Source: Sulfurimonas sp. (lineage in GTDB: Bacteria; Campylobacterota; Campylobacteria; Campylobacterales; Sulfurimonadaceae). Taken from it: a DNA stretch of 56,920 nucleotides. Where the stretch lies: positions 1 to 56,920 of the forward strand of contig NZ_JALOAA010000012.1 of the NCBI RefSeq assembly GCF_023229025.1, read 5' to 3'. The notes below the pieces were generated by a model that was not told the DNA's origin, did no database searches, and worked only from the letters and a program-made list of their open reading frames with translations. A program made the translations under genes and the position numbers. This document shows, piece after piece, positions 16,351 to 25,444 of this stretch. Position 1 is the first letter of the stretch. Every line of letters starts with the position of its first letter.

Positions 16351-17738
16351 AAATACATCAGATATTTATACTAAAATTTTTACTTCTTTTTATAACAGCA
16401 CTTCTTATATCATCAGTAATCAGCTACATAACTCTAAAAGATATAATAATAGAGCATAATAAAAATCATTTAAAGCATGCTATTGAACTTATGGAGATAA
16501 GCCTAAATAGTGTTGAGAATTTGGATGATGTTGTGGCTCAAATCAACGAAAAAACAGCCCTAAGAGTAACTGTTATATCAAAAGAGGGTACTGTTTTAGC
16601 AGAAACGGATGCGGATAAAGAGGAGATGGCAAATCATACTTCAAGATTTGAAGTAATGCTCTCAAATAGCCAAGAGTACGGCGATACAGTAAGATACTCA
16701 AATACACTAAAGGCAGATTTTTTATATATTGCAAAAAAAACTATTTATAAAGATGAGCAGATATATATAAGACTCTCTATGAGTTTGGCGCAAATTATGT
16801 ATGATTTTTACTCTTTGTGGACAAAGCTCTTTTTTGTATTTATGGTAATTATAGTTATTGGAGCTTTTGTCTCTAAAGCTATGAGCCAAAAGGTAGTTTA
16901 TGATATTGAGCAGATTACAAACTATCTCGATGAGGTCTCAAACAAAAATTACAAAGCCATAATTAAAACAAAATATTTTTATGAGTTTTTGCAAATCTCT
17001 TTACTTTTGAAAAATCTGGTAAAAAAATTGAGCAAAAATGAGAAGAAAAAAGCAAAACATATGGCAAAACTAAGGCTTATGAATAAGCAGAGAAACGATA
17101 TACTCTCAGCGCTCTCACATGAGTTTAAGAATCCTGTTGCGGCAATTATTGGATATGCGCAGACAATTAAAGAAGATGCACAAATGCCGCAAAATATTCG
17201 AGATAAATTTTTAAGCAAAATCAGCAGTAACGGTGATAAAATATCAAAAATGCTAGATAGGCTGGCTTTGTCTGTTAAGCTTGAGAATGAGGATTTGACA
17301 ATAAACAAAAGTGAGTTTGAGCTAAATTCACTCTGTTTAGAGATTGCGTCAAACTTTGAATCAAAATATAGGGATAGAGAGATAGTGGTCAAAGTTGAGA
17401 AGTTGACTCTTTTTAGCGATAAGACTATGCTTGAACTTGTTATAGACAACTTAATAGATAATGCCATGAAATACTCAAGCGGCGATGTTTTTCTTACTCT
17501 AAAAAACAATAAACTCTCAGTTAAAGATAGCGGAACAGGGATAAAAGAGCAACATCTTAAAAAAATTACAAATAAATTTTATAGAGTAGATAAAAATAGT
17601 TGGGATAACTCCATGGGATTAGGACTGGCTATGGTTACATATGTTTTAAAACTGTTAGGTTCATCGTTAGAGATAACTTCAGAGTTTAAAAAAGGCTCTA
17701 CCTTTAGCTTTAGTATTGAGAGTATGCTAAAGAGTTAG
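16344..17738 (+). CDS. Membrane sensor histidine kinase
   Basis: This 464-residue inner-membrane kinase has an N-terminal membrane helix (about 8-30), a periplasmic domain of about 125 residues and a second helix (about 158-180). A linker and a HisKA dimerisation helix carry the phosphorylated histidine at H259 (ALSHEFKNP). The ATPase domain has N-box DNLIDNAMKYS, DSGTGI and GLGLAMV. The periplasmic domain shows no family I can name. The GTG start overlaps the response regulator stop, and the gene ends in a 4-base convergent overlap with dnaX. The partner is almost certainly the upstream regulator. Confidence 0.94.
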   Translation: MLKIHQIFILKFLLLFITALLISSVISYITLKDIIIEHNKNHLKHAIELMEISLNSVENLDDVVAQINEKTALRVTVISKEGTVLAETDADKEEMANHTSRFEVMLSNSQEYGDTVRYSNTLKADFLYIAKKTIYKDEQIYIRLSMSLAQIMYDFYSLWTKLFFVFMVIIVIGAFVSKAMSQKVVYDIEQITNYLDEVSNKNYKAIIKTKYFYEFLQISLLLKNLVKKLSKNEKKKAKHMAKLRLMNKQRNDILSALSHEFKNPVAAIIGYAQTIKEDAQMPQNIRDKFLSKISSNGDKISKMLDRLALSVKLENEDLTINKSEFELNSLCLEIASNFESKYRDREIVVKVEKLTLFSDKTMLELVIDNLIDNAMKYSSGDVFLTLKNNKLSVKDSGTGIKEQHLKKITNKFYRVDKNSWDNSMGLGLAMVTYVLKLLGSSLEITSEFKKGSTFSFSIESMLKS

Positions 17739-19396
17739 ATTTTTGACTGAATAGTCATCCTTTTAGCTTCAAAAAGTTCCACGGCTTTTTGAACTATTGG
17801 CTCATCTTTTATCTCCGATGCATCAACAACTCTCGGTGCATCGTTGTTTTGACAATCTGTTACACAACTAGCACTCCCTCCCATCTCCGCATCCTCAATC
17901 ATTGATGTTGATTGAGAGTATGGCATTGATAGTTTTTCTACCTCTTCATCATCCTCTTTTTCTTCTTCAACTTCTTTTGTGCACGCTTCATGCTTTATCT
18001 TTGTGTCAAATCCAAAAACTTCTCTTACAAACTGCTTTACAACAGAGTATCCATGTGTTAAAATCTTTTTACACTCCTCATTTGCACAGCTCTCCCACTT
18101 GAGTACGCCTTGTTCAAAAGAGATAAAGTATATACTTCTCTCAAAGCACTCGCCAAGCTCAGGGTTTCTATCTTTTAGTTTAGCGATAAGCTGCGCAAAC
18201 ATTTTTGTGTAAGAATCTGCAGCTTTCTCTCTATCTTGCGAAGGTTTTAAAGGCTCCTCTTGGCTTTGAGCTTCTATCTCCTCTTTTTGTAAAGTGGGAC
18301 TACATGAGATGGATGGCGTATGAATCTCTTTTTGAAGCGACTCTATCATCTGATCGACCTCTTTTATACTAAGTGCCTCTACCATTTTGAAAAATATAAG
18401 TGAGAGCACAAAAGAGCCATCTGCATTTATGCTAAAGAGATATTTAGAATCACTTAATATTCTAAAAAATCTATCTAACACAAGGGTAGAGAAGAGGGCA
18501 TCATTGGCATACATTCTCTCTTTTAGGTATGCTATAAGCTCATCTACCACCATCTCTGCTTCATAATCTTCTAAAACCTTTGTCAACTCAACAAGAGCGG
18601 CGTAATCTTTTGCAAAAACAGCGTCAAAGAGTTTTCTTATAAAATCAGGATCAACAAGACCTAGCATATCCGTAACAGTGCGAACATCTACATGATTTTT
18701 GGAGTATATGATAGCTTGATCCATGAGTGTAAGAGTGTCTCTAAGGCTTCCATTCCCGCTCCTTGCAAGAATCTCTAAAGCCTCAGGCTCATATTTTATC
18801 TCTTCAAGGTTCAAAATATGAGCCAAATGGTCTGCAATTTTATTTGTTGCAATAGATTTAAATCTAAAGTGCTGAGTACGGCTTAAGATTGTTGCAGGCA
18901 GCTTTAGCGGGTCTGTAGTAGCAAGTATGAACTTTACGTAAGAGGGAGGCTCCTCAAGTGTTTTTAAAAGGGCATTAAATGCAGGAGCAGTCAACATATG
19001 CACTTCATCAATTATAAATATTTTAAATCGAGCAGAAGATGGTCTATACTTAGTCTGCTCAACCAACTCTCGAATATCATCTATACCGCGATTTGATGCC
19101 GCATCCATCTCTACTATATCCATATGACGATTCTCAAGAGAGAGTGTACAGTTTTGACAAACTCCACAAGGTTGGTGAGTTATCCCTTTTTCGCAAATTA
19201 GTGCCTTGGCAAATATACGCGCTGTAGAAGTTTTTCCACTCCCCCTTAGTCCCGAGAAGAGGTATGCATGGGAGAGCCTGTTGGCGTCAAGCGCAAGAGA
19301 GAGAGTTTGAGAAATCGTCTCTTGACCTATAAGCTCATCAAAACTTTTTGGTCTGTACTTTCTTGCTAATACTTCTGAACTCTCTCTCAATTGCAC
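17735..19396 (-). CDS. dnaX: DNA polymerase III subunits gamma/tau
   Basis: DnaX is the clamp-loader ATPase of the replisome. The 553-residue protein has GLRGSGKTS (Walker A, 49-57), the zinc-module cysteines C68, C77, C80 and C83, a DEVHML Walker B and a sensor region TTDPLKLPATILSRTQ. The C-terminal 200 residues are acidic and low in complexity. The GTG at 19396 is used here; a TTG at 19390 has better spacing from GGAGAG and would give MRESSEVLARKYRP, closer to relatives. I saw no classical A-AAA-AAG slippery site, so I do not claim that a shorter gamma form is made. Confidence 0.95.
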   Translation of the reverse strand: MQLRESSEVLARKYRPKSFDELIGQETISQTLSLALDANRLSHAYLFSGLRGSGKTSTARIFAKALICEKGITHQPCGVCQNCTLSLENRHMDIVEMDAASNRGIDDIRELVEQTKYRPSSARFKIFIIDEVHMLTAPAFNALLKTLEEPPSYVKFILATTDPLKLPATILSRTQHFRFKSIATNKIADHLAHILNLEEIKYEPEALEILARSGNGSLRDTLTLMDQAIIYSKNHVDVRTVTDMLGLVDPDFIRKLFDAVFAKDYAALVELTKVLEDYEAEMVVDELIAYLKERMYANDALFSTLVLDRFFRILSDSKYLFSINADGSFVLSLIFFKMVEALSIKEVDQMIESLQKEIHTPSISCSPTLQKEEIEAQSQEEPLKPSQDREKAADSYTKMFAQLIAKLKDRNPELGECFERSIYFISFEQGVLKWESCANEECKKILTHGYSVVKQFVREVFGFDTKIKHEACTKEVEEEKEDDEEVEKLSMPYSQSTSMIEDAEMGGSASCVTDCQNNDAPRVVDASEIKDEPIVQKAVELFEAKRMTIQSKI

Positions 19397-19473
19397 TCTC
19401 CATTTTTAAGTAAAGTGATTTTAACATTTGTAGGATTAAACTTTAATATATCCAATTTTAATTTACTCGATGG

Positions 19474-19479
19474 TAGAAT
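19474..19479 (+). promoter_or_regulatory. Predicted -10 element (TAGAAT) for the CheX-like gene
   Basis: TAGAAT lies 27 bases before the ATG at 19506, in the divergent gap with dnaX, and is followed by an AGAGGG ribosome binding site. No clear -35 is seen. Confidence 0.4.
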
Positions 19480-19505
19480 AGGTAAATTTATTTTAGAGGG
19501 ACTGT

Positions 19506-20531
19506 ATGCTTAAGTTTAGTTATAGGGGGATTATAGAAGACTCTAGAACCTCTGCTCTTGTAGATTCAATTGCAAATCAGCTGGATATGGCAAAAAAAAG
19601 AGTTGAAATTGTTGTTATCTCCCTAGAAGGTGCAATATATGAGAGTCAAGATAAAAGAAGTTTAACTACTTTTATAAAAAAGCTTGATGCTCTTAGTAGT
19701 AAATTCAAGCTTAAAGTTGCGTTGATCGACTACACTATTCCCCTTTATAAACATTTAAAGATGTTCTCAAAAGATACTAGGGTAAAACTGTTTAAAAATA
19801 TTGCAGCAGCAAAGCTTTTTTTAGAGCCAAAGTCATATAAAAAAGATTTACGCGTTTTACTATATGATGAAGATGAACAAAATGCAAAGCAGCTCTCAAA
19901 AGAGTTATCCAAGTATGGATATACAATTGTTGTCGTGAGTGATGAGAAAAAGTTTGAAGAACTTTCAAAAGAGAAAACAAGCGATATTATAATTACTCAC
20001 AGCTCAATTAACGATGGTTATCAAAAAAATGAGAACTCTCAAAATCAAACACTCTCTTTATCAAAAAATCTTATAATAAACCTTCCAGTTTTTATGGATA
20101 CGGCAGTTGAGACACTAGTCTCCTTTACAGGGTTAGAGGCTCAAAAGCTTTCACATACAATAAAGAACTTTGATGTGGACTCAAAAGAAGAGATAGTCAT
20201 TGCAGTTATGCACTTTAGCGGTGATTTAGATGGCTATTTTGCGCTTCTGTTTCCAAAAGAGATAGCACTTACTGCCATAGAGTCATTTCTTGGTGAGAAG
20301 ATTGAGGAGAGTGACAGTGCAAGCATCATGGACGGAGTAGGGGAGTTTTGTAATGTTATAACGGGAAGTGCTAAAACAATTTTTTTAAATAAAGAAATTA
20401 AAGTGATATTTGAACTCCCTAAAACATACACCTCAATAGAAGAGGTTCGTTCTAAAATAGGCAGTAATAACGGCGTATGGATAGATATGCAATTAGCAGG
20501 AAAACCTTTTTATATGTTTATTACAAAGTAA
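19506..20531 (+). CDS. CheX-like chemotaxis phosphatase with N-terminal STAS/receiver-like regions
   Basis: This 341-residue soluble protein appears to have three parts. Residues 1-108 look like a STAS-type alpha/beta domain (VEIVVISLEGAIYES). Residues 115-185 look like a degenerate receiver (VLLYDEDEQNAKQLSKELSKYGY). Residues 190-341 are a CheC/CheX-like domain with the E280-F-C-N283 pair in GVGEFCNVITG, where CheX and CheC carry the residues that attack CheY phosphate. It may therefore speed CheY or CheV dephosphorylation. The receiver-like part shows no clear phosphoacceptor in place, so it may be non-signalling. It stands alone, convergent with murI, far from the cheVAW cluster. Confidence 0.75.
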   Translation: MLKFSYRGIIEDSRTSALVDSIANQLDMAKKRVEIVVISLEGAIYESQDKRSLTTFIKKLDALSSKFKLKVALIDYTIPLYKHLKMFSKDTRVKLFKNIAAAKLFLEPKSYKKDLRVLLYDEDEQNAKQLSKELSKYGYTIVVVSDEKKFEELSKEKTSDIIITHSSINDGYQKNENSQNQTLSLSKNLIINLPVFMDTAVETLVSFTGLEAQKLSHTIKNFDVDSKEEIVIAVMHFSGDLDGYFALLFPKEIALTAIESFLGEKIEESDSASIMDGVGEFCNVITGSAKTIFLNKEIKVIFELPKTYTSIEEVRSKIGSNNGVWIDMQLAGKPFYMFITK

Positions 20532-20535
20532 AATA

Positions 20536-21279
20536 TTAAATATCAAGCCACTTTTTAGCTATGTTTTTTAAGGAGTCCGGACTTTCTGAGGCAAAAAATT
20601 CTAGCTTTGGATTTTTATATCTATTTTTTAACTCAAACTCTTTTTCCAAATACTCCACTATTGCATCGCCAGAGTGGATAAGCAGGCTTGTTTTGCTAAA
20701 ATAGTTCTGCAGAGCCTCTGAGATAAGAGGAAAATGAGTACATCCCAGGATGATTGCATCAGGAGCGGTAATTGTTTTAAAATAGTGCTTAAACGTTGCT
20801 TCTAAAACCTCGCCCTCATATATCTCCTCTTCGACAATAGGGACAAAAAGACCCGTTGCTTTTGCTTGCAGATTGTAAAAGCCCTCTGTTTTTAGCCCAA
20901 TTTCATAAGCTTTTGAGTTTATTGTTGCTTTTGTTCCAAGGATTAGTACATTTGAGTTTTTATTTTTTAGTGCATTTGCCGTTGCTAATACTCCAGCCTC
21001 AACAACACCTATAACAGGGCATGAGGAGGCTTCTTTCATCTCTTCAAGTGCATGTGCACTTACCGTATTACATGCAACGATTATAAGGTCAAGTTCAAAG
21101 TTTTTAAAAAACTCTACGGCCTCTATAGCATAACGGACAATAGTAGTTTTGTCTTTGATACCGTATGGTACGCGCGCCGTATCTCCAAAGTAGATAATCT
21201 CTGCGAAAAGCTGATGTTCAAGCAGAGATTTTACAACTGTTAAGCCGCCTATCCCGCTGTCAAATACGCCGACTCTCAT
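20536..21279 (-). CDS. murI: Glutamate racemase
   Basis: This cytoplasmic enzyme makes D-glutamate for peptidoglycan. The 247 residues are near the usual length. The two catalytic cysteines are present, C70 in VACNTVSAH and C180 in LGCTHFP, together with D7-S8 in VFDSGIGG and the YFGDTARVPYG motif. It starts two bases after the rho stop on the same strand, so it is probably co-transcribed with rho. Its 3' end nearly touches that of the convergent CheX-like gene with no terminator in between. Confidence 0.96.
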   Translation of the reverse strand: MRVGVFDSGIGGLTVVKSLLEHQLFAEIIYFGDTARVPYGIKDKTTIVRYAIEAVEFFKNFELDLIIVACNTVSAHALEEMKEASSCPVIGVVEAGVLATANALKNKNSNVLILGTKATINSKAYEIGLKTEGFYNLQAKATGLFVPIVEEEIYEGEVLEATFKHYFKTITAPDAIILGCTHFPLISEALQNYFSKTSLLIHSGDAIVEYLEKEFELKNRYKNPKLEFFASESPDSLKNIAKKWLDI

Positions 21280-21281
21280 TA

Positions 21282-22619
21282 CTAGTTGGTATTCATACTT
21301 TCTAAGAACTCTTCGTTTGTAGCTTTTTTGCCCATTGTGCTATAGACAAACTTAAGCGCTTCAATCTCGTTTTCTTGTTTGTGAATCATTTGACGGAGGA
21401 TAAATACTTTTTGAAGTACTTCAGGACCGATAAGCAGTTCATCTTTTCTAGTTCCTGATTTTAAAATATCTATAGCAGGGAAGATCCTTCTGTCTGCAAT
21501 TTTGCGGTCAAGAATAACCTCAGAGTTACCGGTACCTTTGAACTCTTCAAAGATAACTTCATCCATTCTGCTTCCAGTATCTACAAGCGCAGTTGCAATA
21601 ATAGTCAAGCTTCCGCCATTTTCTATGTTTCTAGCAGCTCCAAAGAATCTCTTTGGTTTATGAAGTGCATTTGCATCAACACCACCCGATAAAACTTTAC
21701 CGCTTGAAGGTGTAACCGTATTGTAGGCACGAGCAAGACGTGTGATTGAGTCAAGAAGAATAACAACATTACGTCCAAGCTCAACTCGTCTTTTTGCTTT
21801 TTCTATTACCATCTCCGCAACTTTTACATGATTTTTTGCAGGCATATCAAAAGTAGAGCTATAAACTTCACCCTTAACGCTTCTCTCCATGTCGGTTACC
21901 TCTTCAGGTCTCTCATCAACTAGCAGAACCATTAAGTCTATCTCAGGATGGTTATGTGTTATACCGTGAGCAATCTCTTTTAAAAGCTCTGTTTTACCGC
22001 TTCTTGGAGGTGCAACGATAAGCCCACGCTGCCCCTTTCCAATAGGAGCAAAAAGATCCATCATACGACCCGTCAAGCCTTTTTCTCTATATTCAAGTTT
22101 GATTTGGTCAGTTGCATAAAGTGGAGTGAGGTTTTCAAAGAGAGGTCTTTTTTTGCTCTCTTCAGGAGGGAGTCCGTTAACGGCTTCTATCTTAATAAGC
22201 GCGTAGTATCTCTCTTGCTCTTTTGGAGGTCTAACTTGCCCCGTGACAATATCTCCGTTACGAAGAGCAAAACGTTTGATTTGAGTATTTGATACATAGG
22301 CATCATTGATACTCTCATCAAAGCTTTTGTCTATTGAGCGTATAAATCCGTATCCGTCTTGCATAATCTCTAAAATACCGCTAAAGAGGATAAATCCTCC
22401 TTGCTCTGTTTGAGCTTTTAGTATCTCAAAGATAAGGTCTTGACGTTTTAGTTCGTTTGGATTGTCTATGTTTAGCTTAAGAGCCATTGATGTAAGTTCA
22501 TCTATGCCTTTTACGCGTAAATCTTCTACACTTACGCCTTTTACCGGAGTGTGCGTTCTTGTTTTTGTGTTGTTTTTGTTGTTTGTTTTGCGAGGTTGTT
22601 GTGGAGTGTTTTCACTCAT
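21282..22619 (-). CDS. rho: Transcription termination factor Rho
   Basis: Rho is the hexameric RNA helicase that ends transcription. The 445-residue protein has a polar Asn/Thr/Lys-rich N-terminal tail (1-28), the Rho N and RNA-binding OB domains (about 30-155, with GYGFIR at 90-95) and the ATPase domain. Walker A is APPRSGKT (203-210), and LVDERPEEV, the Q-loop and R-loop regions are also intact. It has its own good sigma-70-type promoter about 100 bases upstream, and the leader contains a 10-base palindrome next to the start. murI follows by 2 bases. Confidence 0.97.
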   Translation of the reverse strand: MSENTPQQPRKTNNKNNTKTRTHTPVKGVSVEDLRVKGIDELTSMALKLNIDNPNELKRQDLIFEILKAQTEQGGFILFSGILEIMQDGYGFIRSIDKSFDESINDAYVSNTQIKRFALRNGDIVTGQVRPPKEQERYYALIKIEAVNGLPPEESKKRPLFENLTPLYATDQIKLEYREKGLTGRMMDLFAPIGKGQRGLIVAPPRSGKTELLKEIAHGITHNHPEIDLMVLLVDERPEEVTDMERSVKGEVYSSTFDMPAKNHVKVAEMVIEKAKRRVELGRNVVILLDSITRLARAYNTVTPSSGKVLSGGVDANALHKPKRFFGAARNIENGGSLTIIATALVDTGSRMDEVIFEEFKGTGNSEVILDRKIADRRIFPAIDILKSGTRKDELLIGPEVLQKVFILRQMIHKQENEIEALKFVYSTMGKKATNEEFLESMNTN

Positions 22620-22720
22620 ATGGTAGCTACCTTAATGTTTTTAGATTTTGCCCGTGGGTATCTTTTGTCAGAAGTGTTTGGGAAACAGTGTAAGAATTAT
22701 TCACACATTTTGATGTTGTA

Positions 22721-22750
22721 ATTTTACACTAATAGAAGTTCTAATGTCAA
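22721..22750 (-). promoter_or_regulatory. Two-box promoter of rho (TTGACA, 18 bases, TAAAAT)
   Basis: On the minus strand a perfect TTGACA (22750-22745) is followed after 18 bases by TAAAAT (22726-22721). The start point would be near 22714, giving a leader of roughly 95 bases before the rho ATG. GGTAGCTACC (22621-22630) in the leader covers the likely AAGG ribosome binding region and could hide it. It lies just after the stop of the MCP-like gene. Confidence 0.65.
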
Positions 22751-22759
22751 GGCTTTGCA

Positions 22760-23914
22760 TTAGTCCATAACATTTAGTGCTGATATCGCATCGCCAATAG
22801 AGGATATTTCTGCTCTTGCGTCACTTAGCGCGCTTTGCGTTTTATCTGCTAATTTTCGCACTTCATCGGCAACAACCGCAAATCCTCTTCCATGCTCACC
22901 TGCGCGGGCTGCTTCTATGGCAGCATTGAGTGCGAGTAGATTTGTCTGATTTGCTATCTCTGAGATAGTGTCTAAAACACCGAATATCTCCTGACTCTTC
23001 TGCTTAAGTGACTCTAAATCATCTCTGTATGAAGCTTGTTGGCTTTTTACTCCAAGGCTCTTTTTTAGTTCTGCTTCTAGAGATAACTTCTCCTTCTCTA
23101 AACTCTTTATCTTTTCATGTAGCGCTACTAATGAGTGCTCACATGAGCTTTTTACTTCGTTTATCTCACCTTTTAATTCTCTGTTTTTCTCTAGTAAAGT
23201 AGTATTCTCGCTCTCTCTTTTTTCTAGAAGGCTTGAGATTTGTTGCACATCGGCAGTAAGAGAGCTGTTTTGGTTTTTTAGAGATTGCATCATATTCTCT
23301 AACATCAGGTTCTCTTTTTGCACGCTATGTAGAGAGTTTTGACTATTATGTATCTCTATTTTTGTTTTTTTTGCTCTTAAATTAAAAATATAGTAGGCAA
23401 CAATAGAACTTATCGCTAGAGCAAGCGACAATGAGAGGGCGATATAAAAGTATGAGGAGTTATTTACGGGTTGCTCTTTGTATATTATTTTATCTCTGTA
23501 GAGTACTCTATCTTTATATATAACCTCAGGAGAGATATATTTAGGTTTCTCTTCAATAAGAAGCAGCCCGTCTTGACTCATTTTCTCATATAGAGCTATA
23601 AGCTCTTGCGTCTCTTTTTGGCTTATGTTTTTATTCTCTTTTGGAAGTGCTGATAGTTTTTTAAGAGTCTCTTTTTTAAGATTCTCAATTGAAGCAGCTT
23701 TTGTCTTATCAAGCGATAGCGCGGTTGCTATCTTCTCATGAGTTGAGAGCACTAGATAGTAGATAGCAACCTTCTCTTCAGCAGAGAGTTTTTTAGAGAT
23801 ATGATCTATTTTTTTGTTTAACTGCTCGTAGTTTTTTTCAATACTTGAAACTGATGAAGCAAAAATAGATATGGAAAAAATAATTGTAAGAAGTACTATT
23901 TTCATATATGACAA
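22760..23914 (-). CDS. Truncated methyl-accepting chemotaxis-like protein
   Basis: The 384 residues comprise an N-terminal signal or anchor helix (1-18), a periplasmic helical domain (19-148), a membrane helix (about 155-178) and a long coiled coil (185-295). Last comes the conserved hairpin tip of an MCP (ANQTNLLALNAAIEAARAGE with GRGFAVVADEVRKLAD). The protein ends about 25 residues after the tip, so the returning helix and the C-terminal methylation helix are missing. A normal MCP continues for more than 100 residues. Such short-tip proteins may still contact CheA and CheW, or may serve non-chemotactic roles. No promoter was recognised. Confidence 0.85.
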   Translation of the reverse strand: MSYMKIVLLTIIFSISIFASSVSSIEKNYEQLNKKIDHISKKLSAEEKVAIYYLVLSTHEKIATALSLDKTKAASIENLKKETLKKLSALPKENKNISQKETQELIALYEKMSQDGLLLIEEKPKYISPEVIYKDRVLYRDKIIYKEQPVNNSSYFYIALSLSLALAISSIVAYYIFNLRAKKTKIEIHNSQNSLHSVQKENLMLENMMQSLKNQNSSLTADVQQISSLLEKRESENTTLLEKNRELKGEINEVKSSCEHSLVALHEKIKSLEKEKLSLEAELKKSLGVKSQQASYRDDLESLKQKSQEIFGVLDTISEIANQTNLLALNAAIEAARAGEHGRGFAVVADEVRKLADKTQSALSDARAEISSIGDAISALNVMD

Positions 23915-23990
23915 ATAGCATTTTTTATGCCACTATATTGTTTGTTTTAAAATTAAGCTCATCTGCAACTACTAATAGTAAAATACCATT

Positions 23991-24794
23991 ATGAAAAAAA
24001 TATATAGAATTTTAGTAACTAATGATGATGGCTATGAGGCAAAAGGATTGCTAAACTTAGTAGAAGCACTAAAGGAGATAGAGGACGTAAGAGTTACGGT
24101 AGTAGCTCCTGCAAGTGAGAAGTCTGCATGCGGACACTCCCTTACAATAATTCGCCCGCTTCGCTTTGTTGGCATTTGTGATGATTTTTTTAAACTAGAT
24201 GATGGAACTCCAAGTGATTGTGTCTATCTTGCGCTTAGTACGATGTTTGTAGATCAAAAGCCTGACCTGCTTATTAGCGGGATAAACCGAGGCTCAAATA
24301 TGGGCGAAGATATTACATATTCAGGAACTGCCGCGGGTGCTATGGAGGGTGTTTTACATGGAATTCCTTCTATTGCAATAAGCCAAGTCATGGACTTTAC
24401 AGATCCAGAAGGTGATTTTACTTTAGCAAGAAAGAGCATTAAAAAACTTGTTTTAAAGATAAAAGATGGCTCATTTCCACTACCAGAGAGAGAATTTTTA
24501 AATGTAAATATCCCACCTGATCTTGACTCTACCGATAACAAATATGCAAAAATGAAGATAACATACGCCGGATACAGACTCTACGCAAACGACTCCCATC
24601 TCCATAGAAACCCAAGAGGCGAGGAGTACTACTGGCTTGGAACTCATCCGCTTAACTTCTCTGCTCGCAATGGAGTAGAAGGCATAAGTGATTATGAGGC
24701 GATAAGAGAGGGAAATATTTCAATAACTCCAATAAAGCTCGATATGAGTGCATACAAAAGCATGCAGAAATTAAAAGAGTGGATAGAGGATTAA
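23991..24794 (+). CDS. surE: 5'/3'-nucleotidase SurE
   Basis: SurE is a metal-dependent phosphatase acting on nucleoside monophosphates, linked to stationary-phase survival. The 267-residue protein has the metal site N11-D12-D13-G (LVTNDDGYEAKG), the SACGHSLT segment, DGTPSDCVYLAL and SGINRGSNMGEDITYSGTAAGAMEG, all typical. No ribosome binding site precedes the ATG. A TAAAAT at 23979-23984 lies so close that the transcript might be nearly leaderless. The following gene starts 2 bases after the stop. Confidence 0.95.
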   Translation: MKKIYRILVTNDDGYEAKGLLNLVEALKEIEDVRVTVVAPASEKSACGHSLTIIRPLRFVGICDDFFKLDDGTPSDCVYLALSTMFVDQKPDLLISGINRGSNMGEDITYSGTAAGAMEGVLHGIPSIAISQVMDFTDPEGDFTLARKSIKKLVLKIKDGSFPLPEREFLNVNIPPDLDSTDNKYAKMKITYAGYRLYANDSHLHRNPRGEEYYWLGTHPLNFSARNGVEGISDYEAIREGNISITPIKLDMSAYKSMQKLKEWIED

Positions 24795-24795
24795 G

Positions 24796-25434
24796 TTGAG
24801 ATATGCGCGCGTAAAATCTCTTCTTGGAGATGATTTTTTAAAACTTCAAAGTGCAAAAATTTTGCTTCTTGGAGTGGGTGGGGTCGGCGGACACTGCTTG
24901 GATTGTCTCTTTAGAAGCGGAGTGGGCGATATAACAATCGTTGATTATGATAGCTATGAAGAGAGTAACCAAAACCGTCAAATGCACTCAGAGTCTCATT
25001 TAGGCGAACTTAAAGTTGAAGCTCTAAAGAGCCACTACCCTTCAGTAAAAAGTATATGCGCTAAGATAGATGAGGAGTGGGTAAGAAATTTTGACTTTGA
25101 GGAGTATGATTTAGTGCTTGATGCGATAGATGATACTAAGGCAAAGGTCGCACTTGCGCAAAAATGCCACAAGAAGCTTATCTCCGCTTTTGGTTCTGCA
25201 AAAAGAGTTGATCCTACAAAGATATGCGTAGATGATATCTGGAAGAGTTACGGAGATAAGTTTGGCTCAAAAATTCGCTATGAGTTGAAAAAACGAGGCT
25301 TTAAGAAAAAGTACAAAGTTATATTTAGTTCAGAAGAGGCAAAAGTAAAAGAAAAGGGCAGTTTTGTAGGAGTTACAGGCAGTTTTGGGCTTATGATGTG
25401 TTCAGAGGCTGTTAAAAAGATAGTCTCAAGCTAA
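24796..25434 (+). CDS. tcdA: ThiF/MoeB/TcdA-family adenylating enzyme
   Basis: This 212-residue protein has the E1-like nucleotide fold: the glycine loop LLGVGGVGGHCLDCL (25-39), VDYDSYEESNQNRQ and LVLDAIDDTKAK. The length and the SNxNRQ motif fit TcdA (CsdL), which cyclises t6A in tRNA, better than MoeB or ThiF, because no CxxC zinc site is visible. It is about 50 residues shorter than E. coli TcdA. The start is TTG, two bases after surE. C. jejuni also has a ThiF-family gene after surE. The precise substrate is inferred. Confidence 0.8.
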   Translation: MRYARVKSLLGDDFLKLQSAKILLLGVGGVGGHCLDCLFRSGVGDITIVDYDSYEESNQNRQMHSESHLGELKVEALKSHYPSVKSICAKIDEEWVRNFDFEEYDLVLDAIDDTKAKVALAQKCHKKLISAFGSAKRVDPTKICVDDIWKSYGDKFGSKIRYELKKRGFKKKYKVIFSSEEAKVKEKGSFVGVTGSFGLMMCSEAVKKIVSS

Positions 25435-25444
25435 GGAGTGTTTA

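Noticed and set aside
16979..17509. Long antisense reading frame over the histidine kinase gene
   Set aside because: Its product would be rich in Ser, Leu and Phe, typical of the reverse strand of an AT-rich gene, with no ribosome binding site or known domain. The kinase on the other strand is complete.
17735..19396. Programmed frameshift in dnaX making a gamma subunit
   Set aside because: I found no classical A-AAA-AAG slippery sequence with a downstream hairpin, so this is not claimed.
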